Positions 51,768 through 63,101 of a stretch of 64,000 nucleotides of DNA are shown in pieces. The notes under the pieces are model-generated. The model had not been told where the DNA came from. It ran no database searches and saw nothing but the letters and a program-made list of their open reading frames with translations. A program made the translations under genes and the position numbers. The stretch is from assembly GCA_018449715.1 (NCBI GenBank), contig JAAVVA010000004.1:248001-312000 (forward strand), given 5' to 3'. Position 1 is the stretch's first letter. Every line of letters begins with the position of its first letter. The DNA comes from Acidobacteriaceae bacterium dw_441 (lineage in GTDB: Bacteria; Acidobacteriota; Terriglobia; Terriglobales; Acidobacteriaceae).

Positions 51768-52424
51768 CTAGTTGACGTCCACCTGCTGAAAGCCAAGGCT
51801 GTAGAGCAGCGTCGTAACCGTGGCGCGGGCGTTCTTGCGCGCCGCGTCCAGAATGCCATCGGTCAGGGCTGTCTGCTGCAGCTGCTTCTCTGCCCTGGCG
51901 CGGGTTTCGGTCTCAAGGTTCTGGTCGACTGGCACGAGAATTCCAGTCGAACGCGCATAGACCCTCGTGTGCTGGTTATCGAGCGTGGTGGAAAAAAGCT
52001 GCGAGGTCGGAAGCGTCACGTGGACGGAGCGGACACCGTTGTTCTCGGTGATGTGGATGTCCTCGGGCCGCAGCTGGCCCAGGTCGATGCCAGCGATGGC
52101 CTGTCCGTGAACGACCAGCAGGATGCGGTCGCCCGCGAGCAGATCGGGAAGAACCGCGCTCGATCTCGACCCCTCGACGATAGTGTCCAGCGAGTAGGCG
52201 ACGGTCTCCAGGCGGCTGAGCTTCTGGATGCGCTGCACCACCGCCGGAACGGAGGTGTCGAAGGTCGTCGTGCGTCCGGTGATGTGGTCGGCGAGACGGC
52301 CCATTGCTCCTGTGGTCGCCTGCCGCAGGAAGAGAGCCAGTGCCGCGGCTCCCAGCAGCAGGGCGAACAGGAAGGCCACAAAGCCTCCCCACGAGCTTTG
52401 GCCATTGTTGTATTGCGTCGTCAT
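51768..52424 (-). CDS. DUF4230-domain membrane-anchored protein
   Basis: 218 residues. N-terminal membrane helix (WGGFVAFLFALLLGAAALALF), then the DUF4230 pattern: VQRIQKLSRLETVAYSLDTIVEG, LLVVHGQAIAGIDLGQLRPEDI, VHVTLPTSQLFST, and a helical C-terminus with ARAEKQLQQTALTDGILDAARKNA. Widespread in bacteria, function unknown. It lies on the same strand as pyrG but behind a strong terminator, so it is probably transcribed separately. Confidence 0.85.
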   Translation of the reverse strand: MTTQYNNGQSSWGGFVAFLFALLLGAAALALFLRQATTGAMGRLADHITGRTTTFDTSVPAVVQRIQKLSRLETVAYSLDTIVEGSRSSAVLPDLLAGDRILLVVHGQAIAGIDLGQLRPEDIHITENNGVRSVHVTLPTSQLFSTTLDNQHTRVYARSTGILVPVDQNLETETRARAEKQLQQTALTDGILDAARKNARATVTTLLYSLGFQQVDVN

Positions 52425-52456
52425 CTCTGGTTGGATGCTACCTCAGAGAGGTTGCG

Positions 52457-52493
52457 AAAAAAACAAAGGGAACGAACCGTAGCTCGTTCCCTT
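52457..52493 (-). terminator. Intrinsic terminator after pyrG
   Basis: On the minus strand, AAGGGAACGA pairs with TCGTTCCCTT across an 8-base loop and is followed by a T-rich run. It lies between pyrG and the DUF4230 gene. Confidence 0.88.
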
Positions 52494-52524
52494 GGGATGC
52501 GGTAAAAAATCCGTGTGCGGCGGA

Positions 52525-54507
<1,983 letters not shown>

Positions 54508-56199
54508 TTGAATACACGACACACACTCTCCGCGTTAGCCGTGGCCGTCTTCGCGATGGCCACCTCCCTGCCGGCGCAGGAAGCCGGCTTCCACAGCGCT
54601 CCGGCCTCGGCTGCAGCGACGGCGAATCCGCACACGACCCCGGACGACGTCAAAGCCGGACAGGGCGTATACCAGCAGCGGTGCGCGATGTGCCACGGCG
54701 CGACGGCCCAGGGAGCGGGAAACATTCCGGCTCTGGCCTCCGGTCCGGCTCAGTCGGCCAAGCCCGGCGAGATCATGTGGTACATCACGCAGGGCGACCT
54801 GAGCAACGGTATGCCCTCGTGGGCCTCGCTCCCCGAGGAGCAGCGCTGGCAGGTGGTCAGCTATATCAAGTCGCTGGGCAGCGGCGGCGCGGCGGCCCCC
54901 ACTGCAGCTCCGGCTGCTTCCTCGACCAACACTGGCGCCGGTGGGCGCGGTGTTCAAAGCTCGGAGCTGACGGCGAAGCCGTTCGACGCTCCCGCTCCAA
55001 CGCCTCCGTTCACCGACTTCCGCTACGAGAAGCCGGGCCAGACCCGCAAGGTCACCGTGGCCGATCTTCCGAAGCCCTATGCGACCGAGTCGGCGGGCAA
55101 CGGCCCGAAGATCATTCCGCGGCCCGAGGGTGCGTGGCCGAAGGTTCCCGAGGGCTTCAAGGTCAACATCTATGCGGAGGGCTTCGATACGCCGCGCATG
55201 ATCCGCACCGCACCGAACGGCGATGCCTTCTTCGTCGAGAACGTGACGGGTGAGATCCACATCCTGCGCGGCCTGACCGCCGACGGCAAGGCGCAGACGC
55301 ACAGCGTCTTCGCGAAGGGGCTGAACCGCCCGTTCGGCATCGCCTTCTATCCGCAGGGACCGAATCCGCAGTGGGTCTACATCGGCAATCTGGACTCCGT
55401 CGTTCGCTTCCCCTACAAGAACGGCGACCTCGTCGCCACGGGCGCTTCCGAGCATATCGCCGACATCCCCGGCGGCAAGGGACACATCACCCGCGACGTC
55501 CGCTTCTCGCTCGACGGCAAGAAGATGTTCGTCTCGGTCGGATCGGGCTCGAACGTGGATGATCCGGACACCTCGCCCGCGGAGAAGAACCGCGCCGACG
55601 TGCTGGAGTTCAACCCGGACGGCAGCGGGATGCGCGTGTATGCCTACGGCATCCGCAACTGCGTGGGCGAGGCGATTCACCCGAAGACGGGCGAGCTGTG
55701 GTGCTCGGTCAACGAGCGCGACGCCCTCGGCGACAACCTCGTGCCGGACTACATCACGCACGTGCAGGAGGGCGGTTTCTACGGCTGGCCGTGGTGGTAC
55801 ATGGGCGACCACCAGGACCCGCGCCACGCGGGCAAGCATCCTGAGCTGAAGGACAAGGCCATTGTGCCGGACGTCCTGCTGAATCCCCACAACGCCTCGC
55901 TGGGCATCCTGTTTTACGAGGGCAAGCAGTTTCCGGCGGAGTACCAGGGCGAGCTGTTCGCCGCCGAGCATGGCTCGTGGAACCGCTCGGCGCGCGTGGG
56001 CTATGAGCTGATCCGGGTTCCGATGCTTCCGACGGGCCGGGCCAAGGGCGAGTACCAGGACTTCATGACGGGCTTCGTGCTTCCGAGCGGCGACGTGTGG
56101 GGACGCCCGGTAGCGGTGGCCACGGCCACCGACGGCTCGCTGCTGGTGACCGACGACGCGGGCAAGCTGGTCTGGCGCATCAGCTACACCGGGAAGTAA
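54508..56199 (+). CDS. Cytochrome c-sugar dehydrogenase (GSDH/PQQ-type) fusion, exported
   Basis: 563 residues from a TTG start behind AAGAGGGA. Signal peptide, then a cytochrome c domain (CAMCHGA near residue 58, Met ligand NGMPSWAS), a Pro/Ala linker (about 130-185), and a six-bladed propeller of the glucose/sorbosone dehydrogenase family (GFKVNIYAEGFDTPRM, YAYGIRNCVGEAIHPKTGEL, FAAEHGSWNR). The propeller would oxidise an aldose or similar sugar with PQQ and pass electrons to the fused haem. Sugar unknown. It ends in a strong terminator. Confidence 0.9.
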   Translation: MNTRHTLSALAVAVFAMATSLPAQEAGFHSAPASAAATANPHTTPDDVKAGQGVYQQRCAMCHGATAQGAGNIPALASGPAQSAKPGEIMWYITQGDLSNGMPSWASLPEEQRWQVVSYIKSLGSGGAAAPTAAPAASSTNTGAGGRGVQSSELTAKPFDAPAPTPPFTDFRYEKPGQTRKVTVADLPKPYATESAGNGPKIIPRPEGAWPKVPEGFKVNIYAEGFDTPRMIRTAPNGDAFFVENVTGEIHILRGLTADGKAQTHSVFAKGLNRPFGIAFYPQGPNPQWVYIGNLDSVVRFPYKNGDLVATGASEHIADIPGGKGHITRDVRFSLDGKKMFVSVGSGSNVDDPDTSPAEKNRADVLEFNPDGSGMRVYAYGIRNCVGEAIHPKTGELWCSVNERDALGDNLVPDYITHVQEGGFYGWPWWYMGDHQDPRHAGKHPELKDKAIVPDVLLNPHNASLGILFYEGKQFPAEYQGELFAAEHGSWNRSARVGYELIRVPMLPTGRAKGEYQDFMTGFVLPSGDVWGRPVAVATATDGSLLVTDDAGKLVWRISYTGK

Positions 56200-56225
56200 C
56201 CGTCGTATCGGCAAGACAGAGAATT

Positions 56226-56265
56226 AAAGCGGGGAGGATGAAAATCCTCCCCGCTTTTCTTTTTG
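56226..56265 (+). terminator. Intrinsic terminator after the sugar dehydrogenase
   Basis: AAAGCGGGGAGGA pairs with TCCTCCCCGCTTT around a 6-base loop, followed by TCTTTTT. A strong GC-rich stem. Confidence 0.93.
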
Positions 56266-56282
56266 TGCGATCACGGATGTTT

Positions 56283-56423
56283 GGGTGCCCCATCCTTCGC
56301 GGCTTTATCGCGAAGGGTGGGATGAATGCTGTTTGAACCGGCATCGAGCCTCTTCATCCCGAGGCTGGAATTCTTCATCCCACCCTTCCCCACTATGAAA
56401 CCGTCAGGAAGGATGGGGCACCC
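56283..56423. repeat. BIME-like double-hairpin repeat, copy 8
   Basis: Terminal GGGTGCCCCATCCTT / AAGGATGGGGCACCC. The left hairpin closes through CCTTCGCG / CGCGAAGG. It lies 18 bp after the terminator and 51 bp before the YraN gene end. Confidence 0.85.
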
Positions 56424-56473
56424 GGTCATTTGTGGCGCTACCGGCTGCGCCCAGATGGATGGAGGCGATGCAC

Positions 56474-56965
56474 TCACTCCCAAGAGAAGGCGCTCTGAAA
56501 CAGAACGAACTCCGGCTCTGCATCCTTAATGAGATAGACGGAAAGCACATCGAACCGAGCGGGCGTATTCCTCCTGGCAGGGGGCAGGCGGTTGAGGTAG
56601 GCGCGGGCGAGACGGCGAAGAGTGCGCTGCTTGTCTTCATCGACGGCTAGTTCCGCAGGGAAGGCGTCGCGGCGGCTACGGGTCTTGATCTCGACGAAGC
56701 AGAGGGTTTCGCCGTGCCAGGCAATAAGGTCGAGGTCGCCGCGCAGACGTGCGTTCCGCCAGCGGCGGGCTACGACGGTGTATCCGTTGCGGCGAAGGTG
56801 GAAGAGCGCCTCGAACTCGCCGTCTTCACCGGTTTCGAGGTGCGCGGCCTCGCGGCTGCTCTTGCGGGCGGCGGAGCGCAGACGGCGAAGAGCCCATGCC
56901 TGCGCGTCGAGCCAGAGCGAAGAGGGCGAACTGCGGCGGGATGGGGCGGCCATGCGATTCAGCAT
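56474..56965 (-). CDS. YraN/UPF0102-family nuclease-fold protein
   Basis: 163 residues from ATG 56965; ATG 56953 is equally possible. The C-terminal ~115 residues match UPF0102: GEFEALFHLRRNGYTVVARRWRN, then GDLDLIAWHGETLCFVEIKTR, which carries the Asp-(x)-Glu-x-Lys set of restriction-endonuclease-like folds. Role unproven; probably DNA or RNA processing. The N-terminal ~50 residues (Ser/Arg/Ala-rich, SLWLDAQAWALRRLRSAARK) are an extra basic segment. Confidence 0.85.
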   Translation of the reverse strand: MLNRMAAPSRRSSPSSLWLDAQAWALRRLRSAARKSSREAAHLETGEDGEFEALFHLRRNGYTVVARRWRNARLRGDLDLIAWHGETLCFVEIKTRSRRDAFPAELAVDEDKQRTLRRLARAYLNRLPPARRNTPARFDVLSVYLIKDAEPEFVLFQSAFSWE

Positions 56966-57190
56966 AGCGGGAGGGTGCGCGGCTCGCAATGCGTTCATGG
57001 CCAAGCATCAGCGGGAGCTGATCGATTCGCTGCGGATTCCCGTGCTGGAACCGAGGCCGGAGCCGCTGAGTGCGGGGCTGGCGAGTGCGGCTTTGGGAGG
57101 GGCGGCGATCGCCTGAGGATTTTCTGTGGAGGTGCGGGAACATTTCAGGCCATTGCAACGGTCTAATATAGGCAGAGGTTAGGGGGATCG

Positions 57191-57688
57191 ATGACTCTGC
57201 TGAATGCACCGAAGTACGATGCGGGCCGTGAGAAGCTCAAGACGACGCTGCTCTTCGGAGGAATTGCTCTAGTGCTGCTGGCCGCCGTGGTGGGCGTGGC
57301 CGGATTTCTGACGGGGCACGGATGGTTCTACACGAACCTTCCGGCGGAGCATCGTGTGGATGGGTTCTTCAAGGCGCTGGAGGCGAAGGACTACAACACG
57401 GCGTATGCGATCTGGATGAACGACGCGGACTGGCAGAAGCATCCTGAGAAGTTCGACTACACGCTGAAGCGGTTCACGGAAGACTGGACGACGGAGAGCC
57501 CGGTGGGGCCGATCCGGACGCACAAAGTGGATATCTCGAAGACGGACGGAACGGGGACCTTCGGGACTGGCATCATCGTCGCGGTGCGGGTGAACGGCGA
57601 CCACAAGCTGTTCATGTGGTACGAAAAGAAGGATGGCACGATGACATATCCGGCGCCTCATATTTTGCAATACGACGCGACGAACTGA
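57191..57688 (+). CDS. Uncharacterised membrane-anchored protein
   Basis: 165 residues from ATG 57191 behind GTTAGGGGGATCG. One N-terminal helix (LLFGGIALVLLAAVVGVAGFL, about 20-40) and a periplasmic domain. HRVDGFFKALEAKDYNTAYAIW has the look of an NTF2-like fold, ending in FMWYEKKDGTMTYPAP. I cannot place it in a named family. Ends 8 bp before the opposed tRNA. Confidence 0.7.
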   Translation: MTLLNAPKYDAGREKLKTTLLFGGIALVLLAAVVGVAGFLTGHGWFYTNLPAEHRVDGFFKALEAKDYNTAYAIWMNDADWQKHPEKFDYTLKRFTEDWTTESPVGPIRTHKVDISKTDGTGTFGTGIIVAVRVNGDHKLFMWYEKKDGTMTYPAPHILQYDATN

Positions 57689-57695
57689 GGGATGT

Positions 57696-57771
<76 letters not shown>

Positions 57772-57857
57772 GAGAAGGGCGCGGGACGGATGCCTGGAGG
57801 GAATCGGTTACGCCTTCGGTATTTTTAAGTTTCGCATAGCCCGACGATTTTAGGCGC

Positions 57858-57898
57858 AGCAATCCCTTCCGGACCTTACCGGAAGGGATTGCTGTTTT
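57858..57898 (+). terminator. Perfect hairpin with T run
   Basis: AGCAATCCCTTCCGG pairs with CCGGAAGGGATTGCT (15 bp, 6-base loop), followed on the plus strand by GTTTTG. It probably ends plus-strand transcripts from the 57191 gene. Confidence 0.75.
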
Positions 57899-57978
57899 GT
57901 AGACATTTCGCGCTCCGGGCGGACTCATATCAATAAAGACTGAGTCACGACCGGCAGCATACTCTTTGATTTTCACCG

Positions 57979-58200
57979 TTATTTGTCAGGTGTAGTGCCG
58001 GGAGTAGCATTCGCGTCCTCGGGAGAAGGTTTGATGTGTCCTGCGGCATTCTCCGGGGTGTTGGAGCGGACGGCCGTGGGACCTGTGGGGGAGGTAGCCG
58101 GGTTGTCGCCTCGGGGACCGGATGGCTCAATGGCGTAGCGCCGCGTGTGGGGAGAATCGGGATCGACCCGGTGTACGGGTGGGGGAGTGTTGGTGGACAT
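57979..58200 (-). CDS. Small Pro/Thr-rich protein of unknown function
   Basis: 73 residues. An almost ideal ribosome site AAGGAGGG lies 3 bases before ATG 58200, which is the main support. The protein is predicted disordered: MSTNTPPPVHRVDPDSPH, then Pro/Thr/Asn-rich sequence ending TTPDK. No signal, membrane helix or known family. It is divergent from rfbB (159 bp apart). Confidence 0.55.
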   Translation of the reverse strand: MSTNTPPPVHRVDPDSPHTRRYAIEPSGPRGDNPATSPTGPTAVRSNTPENAAGHIKPSPEDANATPGTTPDK

Positions 58201-58359
58201 AGACCCTCCTTGCTCCCCTTTTGGAGCATGGAATAGAGCCTGCTGTTGCCTGATGCGGGCGAAGAGCCATAGACTCCGGTAGTCTGTCTCAGACGGGCAG
58301 GGCCTGTGAGTGGCTGTAGGTTGGTTGATTCAATTGGAATAGGAGTTTGTTCGCGAGGA

Positions 58360-59481
58360 ATGAGTACGAAAAGTAGAGAAAGACTGAACGCGCCAATTCT
58401 TGTGACGGGTGGGGCCGGATTTATCGGCTCGAATTTTGTGCTGGAGTGGCTCGGCGCAGGCAACGGCCCCGTGGTGAATCTGGATAAGCTGACCTACGCG
58501 GGCAACCCGGAGAACCTGGCCAGCGTGCAGGAGAGTCCGGAGTACACCTTTGTGCATGGAGACATCTGCGATGCCGCGCTGGTGAAGCAGATCATCGAGC
58601 AGCACAGGCCGCGCGCGGTGGTCCACTTCGCTGCGGAGAGCCATGTGGACCGCTCGATCCTCGGGCCGGAGGCGTTTCTTCGCACCAATATCGACGGCAC
58701 CTTTACGCTGCTGCAGGCGGCGCGGGCTTTCTACGGAACGCTTGAAGGGGAAGAGAAGGAACGGTTCCGCTTTCTGCATGTCTCGACCGACGAGGTCTAT
58801 GGCACGCTTGAGCCGGAGGACCCTGCGTTTCATGAAGAGACGCCCTATGCTCCGAACTCGCCGTATGCGGCGTCGAAGGCTTCGAGCGATCACCTGGTGA
58901 GGGCTTGGGTTCACACGTATGGTTTGCCTGCGATCATCACGAACTGCTCGAACAACTATGGGCCGTACCAGTTTCCTGAGAAGCTGATTCCTCTGATGAT
59001 CGCGAATGCCGGCAAGGGCAAGCCGTTGCCGGTGTACGGCGATGGCCAGCAGGTGCGCGACTGGTTGTACGTAGCCGATCACTGCCGCGCATTGATGGCG
59101 GTGTTGGAGCGTGGGCGCGTAGGCGAGACCTACAACGTGGGCGGAGGCAATCAGCGCAGCAATCTTGAGGTGGTGACGACGCTCTGTGCGCTGCTGGATG
59201 AGCTTGCGCCGGAGTCTCCGGTGAAGCCGCACAGCCAGTTGATTACGTATGTCGCGGATCGCCCGGGGCATGACCGCCGATATGCCATTGATGCGCGGAA
59301 GCTCGAAGGTGAGTTGAAGTGGAGCGCGCAGGAGAGCTTCGAGACCGGGCTGCGGAAGACGGTGGAGTGGTATCTCGCCAACGCGGCGTGGGTTGAGAGT
59401 GTGACCAGTGGGGCGTATCAGAACTGGGTGAAGCAGAACTACGGCTCGCGTGAGTCGGTTGCCGGGGAGGGCTCGCGATGA
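58360..59481 (+). CDS. rfbB: dTDP-glucose 4,6-dehydratase
   Basis: Second step of dTDP-L-rhamnose synthesis. 373 residues from ATG 58360 (after GCGAGGA); the longer frame from 58306 is not conserved. NAD-binding [16 protein letters not shown], catalytic [10 protein letters not shown] and [17 protein letters not shown] are all present. First gene of rfbB-rfbA-rfbD-VOC-gmhB. Overlaps rfbA by 4 bp. Confidence 0.97.
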   Translation: MSTKSRERLNAPILVTGGAGFIGSNFVLEWLGAGNGPVVNLDKLTYAGNPENLASVQESPEYTFVHGDICDAALVKQIIEQHRPRAVVHFAAESHVDRSILGPEAFLRTNIDGTFTLLQAARAFYGTLEGEEKERFRFLHVSTDEVYGTLEPEDPAFHEETPYAPNSPYAASKASSDHLVRAWVHTYGLPAIITNCSNNYGPYQFPEKLIPLMIANAGKGKPLPVYGDGQQVRDWLYVADHCRALMAVLERGRVGETYNVGGGNQRSNLEVVTTLCALLDELAPESPVKPHSQLITYVADRPGHDRRYAIDARKLEGELKWSAQESFETGLRKTVEWYLANAAWVESVTSGAYQNWVKQNYGSRESVAGEGSR

Positions 59482-60353
59482 AGGGGATTATTCTTGCGGG
59501 CGGCTCGGGGACGAGGCTGCATCCGGTGACGCAGGTGGTGTCGAAGCAGCTGCTGCCGGTCTACGACAAGCCGATGATCTACTATCCGCTGTCGATGCTG
59601 CTGTTGGCGGGGATTCGCGAGATCCTGATTATCTCGACCCCGCAGGACACGCCGCGGTTCGAGCAGCTTCTGGGCTCGGGCGAGCAGTGGGGCGTGCGGC
59701 TGGAATATGCGGTGCAGCCCTCTCCGGACGGGCTGGCGCAGGCATTCCTCATCGGCAGAGAGTTTCTGGCCGGGGAGCCGTGCTGCCTCGCGCTGGGAGA
59801 CAACATCTTCTACGGGCACGACATGGTGAAGGCGCTGCGGCAGGCGGCGAAGACGACCGAGGGAGCGACGGTCTTTGCGTATCCCGTGCTCGACCCGGAG
59901 CGGTACGGGGTGGTGGAGTTCGACGCGAACCGCAACGCCATCTCGATTGAGGAGAAGCCTGCGAAGCCGAAGTCGCGGTATGCGGTGACGGGGATCTACT
60001 TCTACGACGCGCAGGTGGTGGGGATTGCCGAGGGGCTGAAGCCTTCGCCTCGCGGAGAGCTGGAAATTACCGATGTGAACCGCTGGTATCTCGAGCGTGG
60101 ACAGTTGAAGACCGAGGTGCTGGGGCGCGGGATGGCGTGGCTGGATACGGGAACGCACGAGTCTCTGCTGGAGGCCTCGTCGTTCATCCACACGATCGAG
60201 AAGCGGCAGGGGCTGAAGGTCGCGTGCCTTGAAGAGATCGCGTATCGGCAAGGGTTCATCAGCGAAGATCAGCTTCGCGAGCTGGCTGCAAAGATGGGCA
60301 AGAGCAGCTATGGCCAGTACCTGACTCGTCTGCTTGCGGGGTCGGTGTTCTAA
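59478..60353 (+). CDS. rfbA: Glucose-1-phosphate thymidylyltransferase
   Basis: Makes dTDP-glucose from glucose-1-phosphate and dTTP, the first step of the rhamnose path. 291 residues. Seen: [44 protein letters not shown] and the C-terminal Mg/effector region. Starts in the ATGA overlap with rfbB and is followed by rfbD 2 bp later. Confidence 0.97.
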   Translation: MKGIILAGGSGTRLHPVTQVVSKQLLPVYDKPMIYYPLSMLLLAGIREILIISTPQDTPRFEQLLGSGEQWGVRLEYAVQPSPDGLAQAFLIGREFLAGEPCCLALGDNIFYGHDMVKALRQAAKTTEGATVFAYPVLDPERYGVVEFDANRNAISIEEKPAKPKSRYAVTGIYFYDAQVVGIAEGLKPSPRGELEITDVNRWYLERGQLKTEVLGRGMAWLDTGTHESLLEASSFIHTIEKRQGLKVACLEEIAYRQGFISEDQLRELAAKMGKSSYGQYLTRLLAGSVF

Positions 60354-60355
60354 GG

Positions 60356-61261
60356 ATGAGCGGACGGATTCTTCTGACTGGTGTGACCGGGCAGGTGGGC
60401 GGCGAGCTTGCCGCGGCGCTGGCTCCGCTCGGGGCGGTCGTGGCTCCGGGGCATACAGAGCTTGATCTTGCAGACGCAGATTCGGTGCGGGAGATGATTC
60501 GCGCCGTAAAGCCGCGATGGATTGTGAACCCGGCTGCCTATACTGCGGTGGACAAGGCCGAGAGCGAGCCGGAGTTGGCGTATGCGATCAACCGCGATGC
60601 CGTGCGCGTGATGGGCGAAGAGGCCCGCGAGCTTAGGGCCGGAGTGATTCACTTTTCGACGGACTATGTCTTCGCGGGCGTGGGCATGGAGCCCTATGTC
60701 GAGACGGATGCGACGGGGCCGCTCGGGGTCTATGGAGCGAGCAAGCTGGCGGGCGAAGAGGCTCTTGCGGAGACAGGCGCGGCGCACATGATCTTTCGCA
60801 CGAGCTGGGTCTACGGGGCGACGGGGAAGAACTTTCTACGGACGATTCTGAAGGCTGCGCGGGAGCGCGACCGGCTGCGCGTGGTCGCCGATCAGTACGG
60901 CGCGCCGACGTGGAGCCGCGACCTGGCGAAGCTGACCGCGCATGGGATCGCTCAGATCGAGCGGAGGGCCGCGGAGGGCGACCTGCCCGAGGCGACGGAA
61001 GGGTTTGGCGGGATTTATCACGCGGCGGGGGCGGGGGAGACGACGTGGTTCGGCTTTGCCTCGGAGGCGATTCAAAGGCTGCGCGAGCGTGAGCCGGAGG
61101 CGACGCTGGCCGAGGTGGAGGCGATCACGACGGCGGAGTATCCGACCCCGGCGAAGAGGCCCCAGAATTCGCGGCTGAGCTGCGAGAAGCTGGCGGCGAG
61201 CTTCGGCTGGCGGATGATGGACTGGCAGGAGTCTTTGCGCGAGGTGATGGCGGAGCTATGA
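60356..61261 (+). CDS. rfbD: dTDP-4-dehydrorhamnose reductase
   Basis: Last step of dTDP-L-rhamnose synthesis, NADPH-dependent. 301 residues. NAD(P)-binding GVTGQVGGEL, INPAAYTAVDKAE-like NPAAYTAVDKAE, FSTDYVF, and catalytic YGASKLAGEE. Stop overlaps the VOC gene start by 4 bp. Confidence 0.95.
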   Translation: MSGRILLTGVTGQVGGELAAALAPLGAVVAPGHTELDLADADSVREMIRAVKPRWIVNPAAYTAVDKAESEPELAYAINRDAVRVMGEEARELRAGVIHFSTDYVFAGVGMEPYVETDATGPLGVYGASKLAGEEALAETGAAHMIFRTSWVYGATGKNFLRTILKAARERDRLRVVADQYGAPTWSRDLAKLTAHGIAQIERRAAEGDLPEATEGFGGIYHAAGAGETTWFGFASEAIQRLREREPEATLAEVEAITTAEYPTPAKRPQNSRLSCEKLAASFGWRMMDWQESLREVMAEL

Positions 61262-61695
61262 GCGAGATGAAGTTCGACCACATCGGCCTGGTCGTGGGGG
61301 ATATGGCCGAGGGACGGGCGTTTCTGGAGAGCATGTTCGGGCTCGACCGCTGGACCGAGGTCTTCGAGGACCCGGGGATCGGGGTCTACGTGCAGTTCGG
61401 ACGCTCGGAGGAGGGACCGTGCTATGAGCTGATCGCGCCGCTCGGCGATGCCAGCCCGGTGGCGACCGCTTTGAAACGTGGCATCAATATTCTTAATCAT
61501 GTGGCTTACCTGACGGACGATCTTGACCGCGATGCGAAGCGGCTGGAGGAGAAGGGCTCGATGATGGCCGGACCGGCCAAGCCCGCGGTGGCCTACGGGG
61601 GCGCTCGGGTGCAGTTCTGGATTACCCCGCAGAGGTTCATGGTGGAGCTGATCGAGGCTCCGGGGCATGAGCATCGGTATGAGATTTACGGATGA
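61258..61695 (+). CDS. VOC-family protein inside the rhamnose operon
   Basis: 145 residues, a single VOC domain: FDHIGLVVGDMAEGRAFLE, LDRWTEVFED, YELIAPLGDASPVATALKRG, INILNHVAYLTDDLDRDAKR, FWITPQRFMVELIE. His in FDHIG, His in NHVAY and Glu in ELIE suit a metal site as in methylmalonyl-CoA epimerase-type members. The reaction is unknown; its overlaps with rfbD and gmhB (4 bp each) tie it to the sugar pathway, perhaps as an epimerase or isomerase. Confidence 0.88.
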   Translation: MSEMKFDHIGLVVGDMAEGRAFLESMFGLDRWTEVFEDPGIGVYVQFGRSEEGPCYELIAPLGDASPVATALKRGINILNHVAYLTDDLDRDAKRLEEKGSMMAGPAKPAVAYGGARVQFWITPQRFMVELIEAPGHEHRYEIYG

Positions 61696-62240
61696 GTAAA
61701 CGGGCGTTGTTTCTGGACCGCGATGGCGTGGTGAATGTCGAGATCGGCTATCTGCATCGCATCGAGGATGTGAGGTTCGTTCCGGGCATCTTTTCGCTCT
61801 GCCGGACGGCGATGCGGCTGGGGTATCGGCTGATGATTGTGACCAACCAGGCGGGCATTGCGCGGGGGTACTACACCGAGGCGGATTTCGAGTCGCTGAT
61901 GTTCTGGATGCGGGGCGAGCTGCGGGCGCAGGGGGTGGAGTTGGATGCGGTGTACTACTGCCCGTATCACCCGGAGCACGGCGTCGGCGAATACAAGCGC
62001 GAGCACGAGGACCGGAAGCCGGGGCCGGGGATGCTGAAAAAAGCTGCGCAGGAGTTCGGGCTCACGCTGGCCGAAAGCGTCATGGTAGGGGATCGTTGCA
62101 GCGACATCGCGGCGGCGAACGCGGCAGGGCTGCGGCAGGCGTTTCTGCTTGTCGGGACCGAAGAAAAGGGCTGCCAGGGCGACCACATCGTCGTGGCCGA
62201 CCTGGCTGAGATGGAGCGCTGGCTGGTCGAAAAGGGCTAG
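61692..62240 (+). CDS. gmhB: HAD phosphatase, GmhB-like
   Basis: 182 residues. HAD motif I LFLDRDGVVN, motif II MIVTNQAG, motif III RKPGPGM and motif IV VGDRCSDIAAA match heptose-1,7-bisphosphate 7-phosphatases. The zinc-loop start YYCPYHPEHG is present, but the second Cys pair of E. coli GmhB is replaced by KREHEDRKP, so any zinc would need His/Asp ligands. No other heptose genes are here, and substrate specificity may differ from true GmhB. Last gene of the rfb unit. Confidence 0.85.
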   Translation: MSKRALFLDRDGVVNVEIGYLHRIEDVRFVPGIFSLCRTAMRLGYRLMIVTNQAGIARGYYTEADFESLMFWMRGELRAQGVELDAVYYCPYHPEHGVGEYKREHEDRKPGPGMLKKAAQEFGLTLAESVMVGDRCSDIAAANAAGLRQAFLLVGTEEKGCQGDHIVVADLAEMERWLVEKG

Positions 62241-62256
62241 GCGGCCGTGTAGTTTT

Positions 62257-62820
62257 TTAGGGCAGCTCTGCCGAGTTAAGTGGTTGTCCAGCCTCATCTT
62301 TACCGCTGACTGAAGGTGAGGCACCGTTCAGAATCTCAAGCGGCCAGCCGATGTTGAGAGTAGTGTCGTTCCACAGGATCGTGCGCTCTCCGGCAGGATA
62401 GTAGGGGTTGGTGGTCTTGTAGAGCACCTCGGCGGTCTCGGAGAGGACAAGGAAGCCATGAGCGAAGCCCTCGGGTATCCAGAGCATCTCGAGCTCACCG
62501 TCCTCGGTGCGGGGCTTCAAGTGGAAGCCGGTCCACTGGCCGAACTGCGGGGAGTCGCGGCGGAGATCGACGGCGACGTCCCAGATGTGCCCGGAGAGCA
62601 CGCGTACGAGCTTCCCCTGCGGCTTGCCGAGCTGGTAGTGAAGGCCGCGCAGGACCCCCTGGGTGGAAAAAGACTGGTTGTCTTGAACGAAGGCCGCAGG
62701 TAAACCCGCGGAGGCGAATACAGAGGTGTTGAAGACCTCGGCGAACCATCCGCGACTATCTCCAAAGCGCCTGGGTTGAATCAGTTTAACGTCGAGCAGC
62801 GGGGTATCGAGAACCTGCAT
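62257..62820 (-). CDS. rfbC: dTDP-4-dehydrorhamnose 3,5-epimerase
   Basis: Third step of dTDP-L-rhamnose synthesis. 187 residues. Signature motifs GVLRGLHYQLGKPQGKLVRV (catalytic His), PEGFAHGFLVLSETAEVLYK and PYYPAGERTILWND are complete. It faces the rest of the rfb operon with a 16-bp gap, so it has its own promoter upstream in the 62821-63101 region. Confidence 0.96.
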   Translation of the reverse strand: MQVLDTPLLDVKLIQPRRFGDSRGWFAEVFNTSVFASAGLPAAFVQDNQSFSTQGVLRGLHYQLGKPQGKLVRVLSGHIWDVAVDLRRDSPQFGQWTGFHLKPRTEDGELEMLWIPEGFAHGFLVLSETAEVLYKTTNPYYPAGERTILWNDTTLNIGWPLEILNGASPSVSGKDEAGQPLNSAELP

Positions 62821-63101
62821 CCCAAGAGTTTAGCCGATGAAAATAAAAGGACGGGGGTTGATTTCAAATTGAGAACGTTTCTTTCACGAATGCTCGAAAT
62901 AGATTGCGGGAAAGAGGCGTATGGTGGTTAGAATGAACGGACTGTAGTGCTGAAATATCTGGTTGGATGTCTAAAGATAAGAAAAGAAGAATTTCGTGAG
63001 GCCTGGCTGATGTCGAATGCCGCACGTTGACGCAGTAACAACCGGTATGTCGGAACCACCGCGAAGAAGCGAGGGGAACGCTATACAGACACGGGAATTC
63101 A

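Noticed and set aside
54535-56214. 559-codon minus-strand open frame
   Set aside because: Antisense to the cytochrome-dehydrogenase fusion, Arg/His/Val-rich shadow.
57855-57900. Possible small RNA between the tRNA and the small protein
   Set aside because: Only a terminator-type hairpin is visible, without a separate promoter or second structure.
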